NCBI GenBank assembly: GCA_039820405.1
Contig: JBCBQC010000107.1
Span: 1-20,603 of the forward strand
Direction of reading: 5' to 3'
Length of the DNA stretch: 20,603 nucleotides
Origin: CALLVY01 sp937899855
Lineage (GTDB): Bacteria; Bacteroidota; Bacteroidia; Chitinophagales; Saprospiraceae
Part shown: positions 14,978-20,603 of the stretch, piece after piece
How positions within the stretch are numbered: the first letter of the stretch is position 1
Layout of the letters: every line of letters begins with the position of its first letter
Made by a program: the position numbers and the translations under genes
The notes under the pieces: model-generated
Told to the model about the DNA's origin: nothing
Database searches by the model: none
What the model saw: only the letters and a program-made list of their open reading frames with translations

Positions 14978-15523
14978 ATGGATAGAGTAGATCACATCTG
15001 TCAACAACTCCGTACATACTGTGCGCAAAATCAAATCGAGATCACGGATGAAAATTTTCAAGCCGTTTGTAAGCAGGCCTTGAGCCAGGAGGATTACGAA
15101 CATTGTTTCCTACCCGACGCGCTTTCCGATCAGCTGGACGAATGGGCTCTGCGTGGCGAGGCGTGGTTTGATCAGGAGAAATACCGGGCGGCCATCGAAT
15201 GCTACGAGCGGGGAATGGCACTAGTCCCGGAGCCTCGTAATAGATTGGAAGCTACGCTCTGGTTTCTGGCGGCCATCGCCGATGCTTATTGGTGCCTGCG
15301 GGAATACCCGCAAGCACTGCGGTATTTGGAGCAGTCGCTGGAGGTAGTGGGAGGAAAAACCGAGCGTTTTGTCCAGCTGAGACGGGGGCAGGTGCTGTTT
15401 GAACTGGGGAGAGGGGAAGAGGCTGGTCAAGTCCTACGGGGGGCGCTTGCTTTGGGAGGAGCCGAGCTGTTTGAAGGCGAGCATCCCAAGTATTTAGCAT
15501 TGGCAAAATCAATTCGCCCATGA
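14978..15523 (+). CDS. TPR protein (181 aa), possible immunity/adaptor
   Basis: The protein is entirely helical in pattern. At least three TPR units can be seen: LRGEAWFDQEKYRAAIECYE (58-77), AAIADAYWCLREYPQALRYL (98-117) and LRRGQVLFELGRGEEAGQVL (134-153). It ends EGEHPKYLALAKS, a pattern I associate with TPR proteins in polymorphic-toxin immunity contexts; this is recollection. Its last codon overlaps the next gene by ATGA (15520-15523), a sign of translational coupling. It has no membrane or signal segment. Confidence 0.85.
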   Translation: MDRVDHICQQLRTYCAQNQIEITDENFQAVCKQALSQEDYEHCFLPDALSDQLDEWALRGEAWFDQEKYRAAIECYERGMALVPEPRNRLEATLWFLAAIADAYWCLREYPQALRYLEQSLEVVGGKTERFVQLRRGQVLFELGRGEEAGQVLRGALALGGAELFEGEHPKYLALAKSIRP

Positions 15524-16029
15524 ATAGCAATCCCACCGAGTCCGATCCCTTCGTCATCAATGGGTTCCGGCTCCCCTCCGGCCTCGTCCGACGCATACAG
15601 ACCGGAACTTGGGTCGCGCCGGTAGACAAAACCAAGCTTCAGCGCCTCATCGAAGCGCAATCGCCCTGGCCGGCAGGGGTGGAGTGGCTGGATCAGCTGG
15701 TGGAGGATTTTACCCTCTATTTACCAGCCCTGATGAAATCCGAGTCGGAGGGATTGTACCGATGGTTGGAGCCCAAACGGAACGGCGATCGGGTCCTATT
15801 TTTGGGCGACCGGGACGAGCGGATTCACCCCGGTTTTATCGAGCCGGGCTGGGTGATCCTCATCGCCGATTTTGGACTCGGGAGTGATACCGCACTGGCC
15901 CTTGACTACCGCGAGGATCAGGCGGAGCCCAGTGTAATCCTGCAATACTGGGGGGAAAACCCCACGACCGACAATCGCTGGAAAAAAATCGCCGATTCGT
16001 TTACTGAGTGGGAGCGGGCGATTTGGTAG
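15520..16029 (+). CDS. SUKH/SMI1-KNR4-like protein
   Basis: The 169-residue protein has a C-terminal region that fits the SMI1/KNR4 (SUKH) pattern: a strand GWVILIADFGLGS (110-122), ALALDYRED (125-133), PSVILQYWG (137-145), then W-K-K-I-A-D-S-F-T-E-W (154-164). SUKH proteins are common immunity proteins of bacterial contact-dependent and polymorphic toxins; here no toxin is adjacent. The N-terminus is less typical. Its ATG overlaps the stop of the TPR gene. The evidence is pattern resemblance, so the family call is moderate. Confidence 0.6.
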   Translation: MNSNPTESDPFVINGFRLPSGLVRRIQTGTWVAPVDKTKLQRLIEAQSPWPAGVEWLDQLVEDFTLYLPALMKSESEGLYRWLEPKRNGDRVLFLGDRDERIHPGFIEPGWVILIADFGLGSDTALALDYREDQAEPSVILQYWGENPTTDNRWKKIADSFTEWERAIW

Positions 16030-16074
16030 CCCTGGTTTATTCCCACCGATTCTCTAAACGACAACCTTTACAAC

Positions 16075-17034
16075 GTGAAACCTCTCCTTCATTACGCCGG
16101 TCAGTCGCTGACGGAAGTCCCCGAGGAAATCCGCGCTTCTCCCCACATCACCCACCTCAATCTGTCGCAAAACGCCATCCGCCACCTGCCCGACTGGCTG
16201 GGGGAGCTGCGCCACCTGCGGGTCCTCTACCTGTCGGGCAACCAACTGAGCGATATTGCGGCGTTGTCGTCCCTGGAGCAACTGACGGTCCTGCACCTCC
16301 ACGACAACCGCATTCGCCAGCTGCCCCCCACCATCGGTCGGCTCCAAGGGCTCAAAAGACTCTACCTCAACAACAACGCGCTCGATAGGCTCGGTCCCGA
16401 GCTGGGCCAACTCCGTAGCTTGGAACAGCTGCTGGTGGCCAACAATCGAATCACCGAAATTGCCGAGGAGATCGGCCACCTGTCTCGCCTCCAGGTCCTC
16501 CAGATGCGTCAAAACCAACTGCTAGCATTGCCCGATTTTCTCTCCCGGCTGCGCGCCCTGCGTTTTGGGGACTGGAGCGGCAATGGCCTCCGCCAGTTTC
16601 CCGAAGCCCTGACCCAACTGGAGCATTTGGAAGTCCTACACCTGTATTCCAACGCCCTCGTTTCCTTTCCCACGACCTGGAACGAGCGCGGTCGTTTGCG
16701 GGTCCTCCAACTGGGAGACAACCAGCTGGAAACCCTGGATGGTCTCCCTCTGACCTTACGCAGCCTCAGCATCTACCTCAACCCCCTACCACACTTGCCG
16801 GAGGCGCTGTGGCGGCATTTTACCCAACTGGATCAGCGGCAGGGGAGCCCTTATTTGTTTGTCGATTCGCAGCAATTGCAAGGGTGGAATCGGGAGGGAA
16901 TCGGAGAGCAGGGAATCAAGCTGCTCCGGCTCGATTCGCGGGAGTTGGCCCGGTCGGATGTCAAGTATTTTCCAGCCACGATTCGGGAGCAATACGGCAT
17001 TAAAATATCTGACTGGCCCCCGCGAAGGGGCTGA
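16075..17034 (+). CDS. Leucine-rich-repeat protein (319 aa)
   Basis: The GTG start at 16075 gives 319 residues. Around ten LRR units of about 23 residues run from about 25 to 245 with the L-x-x-L-x-L-x-x-N pattern: LNLSQNAIRHLP, LYLSGNQLSDI, LHLHDNRIRQLP, LYLNNNALDRL, LLVANNRITEI, LQMRQNQLLALP and others. The C-terminal 75 residues are not LRR. No signal peptide or transmembrane segment is visible, so it is probably a cytosolic protein-interaction scaffold. It lies 45 nt after the SUKH-like gene and on the same strand. Confidence 0.93.
   Translation: MKPLLHYAGQSLTEVPEEIRASPHITHLNLSQNAIRHLPDWLGELRHLRVLYLSGNQLSDIAALSSLEQLTVLHLHDNRIRQLPPTIGRLQGLKRLYLNNNALDRLGPELGQLRSLEQLLVANNRITEIAEEIGHLSRLQVLQMRQNQLLALPDFLSRLRALRFGDWSGNGLRQFPEALTQLEHLEVLHLYSNALVSFPTTWNERGRLRVLQLGDNQLETLDGLPLTLRSLSIYLNPLPHLPEALWRHFTQLDQRQGSPYLFVDSQQLQGWNREGIGEQGIKLLRLDSRELARSDVKYFPATIREQYGIKISDWPPRRG
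17012..17031. terminator. Weak hairpin at the end of the LRR gene
   Basis: GCCCC pairs with GGGGC around CGCGAA, just before the LRR stop codon (17032-17034). A T run follows at 17055-17060, but not directly after the stem. Terminator function is possible but weak. Confidence 0.25.
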
Positions 17035-17123
17035 TTGGTACAGAAACATCCTTATTTTTTATGCCCCCGTTTAAACCAATTGGAATTATTCTTGTCAGAG
17101 TCCTTGTAGCCAAGTTAATTCCT

Positions 17124-18104
17124 ATGAAACACCTCGTCATTGTAGTCCTACTGTGGACCATTGTACTCCCCACACTCGCCACCGCTCAAGATTTTACCCG
17201 GGTGCCCTACGGTCCCGAAGACCGACAATTCGTCGACCTTTACCTCGCCCCCTCTAACTGTCCAACCCCTGTCTATTTTGACGCGCACGGCAACGGAGGC
17301 AATACCAATATGCCCCGTTCGATTACGGATGATTTGAAGGCGGCGGGCATCTCCACCGTCGCCTGGGAATCCCTGACTTCGATCGAAACGCTGGATGATA
17401 CGGAAACCGGTTGGGCCGATGCGGAGTTGATGTTTGCCTGGGTAAAGGCCAATGCGGAGACCTACAATTTTGATACGACCAATTTTATCATCGGGGGGTC
17501 CTCGCGCGGCAGCATCCTGAGCTGGAAGTACGGCCACCGACCGGACCCCAACATCAAGGGCCTGTACATGTACAATGCCCTTCCCGACGGGATTTGGACC
17601 GACCCTACTCGGTGGTATCCACCGGATGAGGTCAAGGTCAGTTCGCCCCCCATCTTTTTTGTCTACAAACGCGAGCCGGGCGTCGAGGATGACTCCCACG
17701 ATCCCGAAAACGGGCTCATCATCGTCGATACCTACACTTCGCTTGGCATCGGGGATCGGGCCCAGCTGGTACACAGCATTGGGGATTCGGGGAATGACGA
17801 CAGATACCAGTTTCTCGTGGAATTTGCCCAGTCCGTGATCACCCCCTGTCGGGTGGTGAACACCCAAGCGGTGGAAGCGCCAGGATCGGACCTGCGGGTA
17901 TTCCCCAATCCCTTTCGCGACCAAATCAGTGTGGTGGGATTGAGTGGGGGGGAACAACTCCGCCTCCTGAGCGCCGGTGGAGCGGTGATTCGGGAGACGG
18001 ACCGGCCGGACTTGCTCCGCTTAGGGGAACTGAGCCCGGGGCTGTACTTTTTGGTGGTTCAGACCGGGGCAACCCGGCGGGTACTGCGGTTGGCCAAGCA
18101 TTGA
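17124..18104 (+). CDS. T9SS-secreted alpha/beta hydrolase-like protein
   Basis: I choose the ATG at 17124 (326 residues) because it is followed directly by the signal peptide MKHLVIVVLLWTIVLPTLATAQ; the upstream ATG at 17061 would precede it with a second hydrophobic stretch. The alpha/beta hydrolase-like body has HGNGG (55-59), resembling the oxyanion-hole motif, and a G-S-S-R-G elbow (125-129, Ser127). The C-terminal sorting domain (about 257-326) reads LRVFPNPFRDQISV and SPGLYFLVVQTG, as in type IX secreted proteins. Sequence similarity to the hydrolase at 3295 is limited to the fold and tail. A typical catalytic His is not obvious. It is probably exported to the surface; the substrate is unknown. 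Confidence 0.82.
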   Translation: MKHLVIVVLLWTIVLPTLATAQDFTRVPYGPEDRQFVDLYLAPSNCPTPVYFDAHGNGGNTNMPRSITDDLKAAGISTVAWESLTSIETLDDTETGWADAELMFAWVKANAETYNFDTTNFIIGGSSRGSILSWKYGHRPDPNIKGLYMYNALPDGIWTDPTRWYPPDEVKVSSPPIFFVYKREPGVEDDSHDPENGLIIVDTYTSLGIGDRAQLVHSIGDSGNDDRYQFLVEFAQSVITPCRVVNTQAVEAPGSDLRVFPNPFRDQISVVGLSGGEQLRLLSAGGAVIRETDRPDLLRLGELSPGLYFLVVQTGATRRVLRLAKH

Positions 18105-18188
18105 GCGGGCTCGTGGGCGCGCGCGGTACTGCTGATGGGGGCGGGTAAAATGAAGGGCGTGGATAGAACCAAGGTAAGTTAAAACTGT

Positions 18189-18196
18189 TATCTTCG
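18189..18196 (+). promoter_or_regulatory. Possible -7 box of the SulP transporter gene
   Basis: TATCTTCG lies 34 nt before the ATG at 18231 and is one mismatch from TAnnTTTG. No clear upstream TTTG is present at the usual distance, so the promoter call is tentative. Confidence 0.35.
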
Positions 18197-18230
18197 CATC
18201 ATTTACCGTCGCTCAAACCACAGACTAGCT

Positions 18231-19901
18231 ATGCTTTCCCGAATTTACGATTTCAAGAACTTTAAAGGAGATTTTACTGGTGGCCTGGTAGCCGGGGTGG
18301 TAGCCCTGCCCCTGGCGCTGGCGTTTGGGGTACAATCCGGAATGGGCGCCACGGCCGGACTTTACGGAGCGATTGCTGTGGGTATCTTTGCCGCCTTATT
18401 CGGGGGTACCGAAACCCAAGCGAGTGGTCCCACGGGGCCAATGACGGTCGTCTCGGCCGCGCTGGTCACCGCCGCCATCGACATGACGGGTAGCCTAGAG
18501 AATGGCATGAGCATCATCCTGCTGGCCTTTTTGCTGGGTGGGGCCTTTCAGGTGGTCTTTGGCTTTCTCAACATCGCCTCCTACGTCAAATATTTCCCCT
18601 ATCCCGTGGTCTCCGGCTTTATGAGTGGGGTGGGGCTGATCATCGTCATTCTCCAACTCTTTCCCTTCGCCGGACTGGGTTCGGCCAAATCGACGGTGGC
18701 TGTGATGCAGGGGCTGCCGAGATTATTTGCGGAGTTTAACCCCTACGCCCTATTGCTCGGGGCCATTACGATAGTGGTCTATTTTGTGTTTCCCAAAATT
18801 ACCAAGGCCATTCCCAGTGCCCTGATCGCCCTGATTGTGGCCACCCTGATCGCTTATTTTGCCAAACTGGAGGTGCCGCTCATTGGGGAAATTCCCTCGG
18901 GCTTGCCCTCTTTCCAACTCGGCGGCATCCTGACGGTGGACAGCAGCGCCTGGAGCCTCGTCATCGAATACGGCCTCGTGCTGGCCGTACTGGGGAGCAT
19001 CGATTCCCTGCTGACCTCGGTGATCGCCGACAATATGACCAAGACGAAGCACAACAGCAACCGCGAATTGATCGGCCAGGGCATCGGCAATATGCTGGCC
19101 GCCGCGATTGGCGGTATTCCCGGAGCGGGGGCGACCAAGGGCACCGTCGTCAACATCAACGCGGGGGGACGGACCCGACTTTCCGGGGTCCTGCACGGGA
19201 TTTTTCTATTGGCGGTGCTGCTGGGGCTGGGGCAGTTGGCGGCCCACATTCCGCTCTGCGTACTGGCCGGTTTGCTGATCCCCATCGGTTTTAAAATCAT
19301 TGATTTCAAAGGACTCAAGCACCTCACTAAGGTGCCCCGCGCGGATGCGGTGGTGCTGGTACTGGTACTGCTCATCACGACGTTCGGCAGCCTGATTCAG
19401 GCCGTGGGCATTGGGGTGGCACTGGCCTGTTTGTTGTTTATGAAAAAATCGGGTGACATCAGCGAAAAGGGGATGGAAGTGGGCAAAATCGCCGATTTGG
19501 ACGGTTCCAAACCCTGGCAGGACGAAAAAGAATTTTACGAAAAATACAAGGATAAGGTCATCATCAAACACCTCTACGGTCCGCTGTTTTTTGGTTTTAC
19601 CTCCTATTTTAAAGACCAGATCAAGGCCCTGCCGGAGGAGGTGGAAGCCGTGATCCTCCGTATGGATCGGGTGCCCTACATCGACCAATCCGGTTTGTAC
19701 ACCCTGGAAGACATCATCTTTGACCTGCGTCAGCAAAAAATCGAAGTCCTCCTGATCGGCCTCAAGGAGCAACCCCAGGACATGCTCCGCGCCGTCGACA
19801 TCATTCCCGACTTGGTTCCCGAGGCGGATGTGTTTGACGAGATTGAGGCGGGCTTGGAGTACCTGCGGCAAAAGCTCAAGGGCAATGCCGTGGCGAATTA
19901 G
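18231..19901 (+). CDS. SulP-family inorganic anion transporter with STAS domain
   Basis: The 556-residue protein has the SulP layout: a cytoplasmic N-terminus, a membrane domain with many hydrophobic spans (about 15-405), and a C-terminal STAS domain (about 441-545). Family motifs are visible: GGLVAGVVALPLALAFGV near the start, the ASGPTGPMTVV half-helix motif (64-74), and N-R-E-L-I-G-Q-G-I-G-N in the substrate-binding region. The STAS domain holds the motif YIDQSGLYTLED. SulP transporters carry sulfate, bicarbonate or other anions, often with Na+ or H+; the anion cannot be told from sequence. It ends 255 nt before the CRISPR array. Confidence 0.95.
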   Translation: MLSRIYDFKNFKGDFTGGLVAGVVALPLALAFGVQSGMGATAGLYGAIAVGIFAALFGGTETQASGPTGPMTVVSAALVTAAIDMTGSLENGMSIILLAFLLGGAFQVVFGFLNIASYVKYFPYPVVSGFMSGVGLIIVILQLFPFAGLGSAKSTVAVMQGLPRLFAEFNPYALLLGAITIVVYFVFPKITKAIPSALIALIVATLIAYFAKLEVPLIGEIPSGLPSFQLGGILTVDSSAWSLVIEYGLVLAVLGSIDSLLTSVIADNMTKTKHNSNRELIGQGIGNMLAAAIGGIPGAGATKGTVVNINAGGRTRLSGVLHGIFLLAVLLGLGQLAAHIPLCVLAGLLIPIGFKIIDFKGLKHLTKVPRADAVVLVLVLLITTFGSLIQAVGIGVALACLLFMKKSGDISEKGMEVGKIADLDGSKPWQDEKEFYEKYKDKVIIKHLYGPLFFGFTSYFKDQIKALPEEVEAVILRMDRVPYIDQSGLYTLEDIIFDLRQQKIEVLLIGLKEQPQDMLRAVDIIPDLVPEADVFDEIEAGLEYLRQKLKGNAVAN

Positions 19902-20156
19902 CGGGCCTCCAGACTGCTAGTTCGAATTGGGCTTTGACCTCGGTAAGGTCGTCGACCCCACCCGATCGGGCTTAGTATGGAGTTGAATTTTTACGGGATT
20001 TTTCTTAAGGTGTTGATTATCAGCAGCTTAGTGTAGTTGTCGACCCCCGGGCTACATTACCTTACTCCGGGTCGACGACTTGAGGGTCCCAAAAAGTTAC
20101 TCCTGGCCCGAACCAATGTATTGGAAATCAGTAGTTTATATATTTTTTGGGGCGGG
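19902..20156 (+). promoter_or_regulatory. CRISPR leader region with repeated GTCGACCC motif
   Basis: The 255-nt gap before the first repeat contains no credible gene. GTCGACCC occurs at 19951-19958 and 20039-20046, and inverted as GGGTCGAC at 20069-20076; the last two form an inverted pair around about 22 nt. The flanks also agree (AGTTGTCGACCC at 20035-20046; inverted partner of AGTCGTCGACCC at 20069-20080). A short stem GACCT/AGGTC is at 19936-19950, and CCAAT/ATTGG at 20113-20124. An AT-rich stretch (20131-20148) is next to the array. The ATTGAAAC end of the repeats points right, so this is the leader side. Confidence 0.6.
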
Positions 20157-20603
20157 CTTTGAATTGTACCTTGCGGAATTGAAACTCGAGAATAAAATCA
20201 TTAATGGTACATCGGTTCCCACTTTGAATTGTACCTTGCGGAATTGAAACCCTAGGGATCATGCTAATTCAATGATCATGGCAGGCTTTGAATTGTACCT
20301 TGCGGAATTGAAACAAATATTAAAAATAGCACCTCGCACACTCAGACGATGCTTTGAATTGTACCTTGCGGAATTGAAACATGGTTGAGATTGTAGCTAA
20401 TTATGACTTTTTTCGCTTTGAATTGTACCTTGCGGAATTGAAACGGATTGGTACTTTATCAACTGCCGGGAATTGTTCGGCTTTGAATTGTACCTTGCGG
20501 AATTGAAACTCGAGGGCTAGAGCAGTTTAAAGCCGCATTCTCGCCTTTGAATTGTACCTTGCGGAATTGAAACTCCCTGCCCGCAAAGCAGGGACCGGAT
20601 GTA
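20157..20603 (+). CRISPR. CRISPR array, 7 repeats and 6 complete spacers, continuing past the window
   Basis: Seven identical 29-nt repeats begin CTTTGAATTGTACC and end GGAATTGAAAC. They are at 20157-20185, 20222-20250, 20286-20314, 20352-20380, 20416-20444, 20481-20509 and 20545-20573. The base before CTTTG is G in five cases, A or C in the others, so 29 nt is the safe unit. Spacers are 36, 35, 37, 35, 36 and 35 nt; the seventh spacer is cut at the window edge. The terminal ATTGAAAC suggests an 8-nt 5' handle and left-to-right transcription, typical of type I-B or type III repeats. No cas gene is in the window, so the subtype stays open. Confidence 0.97.

Noticed and set aside
17148..17957. 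269-codon open frame on the - strand opposite the second T9SS hydrolase
   Set aside because: It has no start context or motif and mirrors the coding frame on the + strand.
19206..19871. 221-codon open frame on the - strand over the STAS end of SulP
   Set aside because: It is a shadow of the transporter frame; the SulP and STAS motifs fix the real strand.
20251..20285. GATCAT/ATGATC stem in spacer 2
   Set aside because: Six-base complementarity in a 35-nt spacer is weak and not supported by the other spacers.
20186..20544. Spacers 1 and 6 both beginning TCGAG
   Set aside because: Only five bases are shared and the rest of the spacers differ, so chance is a sufficient explanation.

Overview
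The window looks like a chromosomal segment of a Bacteroidota bacterium, most likely a member of the Saprospiria (Lewinella/Haliscomenobacter-like). The reasons are: two secreted hydrolases ending in a type IX secretion (Por) sorting domain; lipoproteins; a TlpA-type thioredoxin lipoprotein; an AraC regulator with a multi-span membrane N-terminus; almost no Shine-Dalgarno sequences; and promoter-like TTTG / TAnnTTTG-type boxes. The lineage is inferred from gene style, not from a marker gene.

Left part (1-3103): the last ten codons of a + strand gene converge on a SnoaL-like protein gene on the - strand. The two 3' ends are near-identical inverted copies around a strong GC hairpin, so they are probably tail-to-tail paralogues. 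The SnoaL gene is divergent from an HxlR-family regulator across a perfect 12-bp palindrome, a likely operator. An unrecognised 314-residue protein and a RimJ/RimL-type acetyltransferase follow.

Middle part (3295-12331): a T9SS-secreted alpha/beta hydrolase, an uncharacterised cytoplasmic protein, a small lipoprotein, a secreted protein with two DTG retropepsin-like lobes, a RibD/DHFR-like reductase, a tandem pair of duplicated four-helix membrane proteins, a TlpA-like lipoprotein (- strand) and a divergent membrane-anchored AraC regulator.

Right part (12393-17034): small proteins of unknown function, an Rpn/PDDEXK_2 nuclease, and a compact run with two TPR-like proteins, a SUKH/SMI1-like protein and a leucine-rich-repeat protein. 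The SUKH- and TPR-like genes resemble immunity or adaptor genes of polymorphic-toxin loci, but no toxin is visible. A second T9SS hydrolase and a SulP anion transporter with a STAS domain follow.

The window ends in a CRISPR array: seven identical 29-nt repeats reading left to right, six complete spacers of 35-37 nt and a seventh cut by the window edge. A 255-nt leader carries a thrice-repeated GTCGACCC motif. No cas gene is present, so any effector must lie to the right or elsewhere. The best leads are the inverted SnoaL-like 3' ends with a lost stop codon, the two-lobed retropepsin, the tandem membrane duplication with a promoter box overlapping a stop codon, the immunity-like cluster, and the array with its leader.
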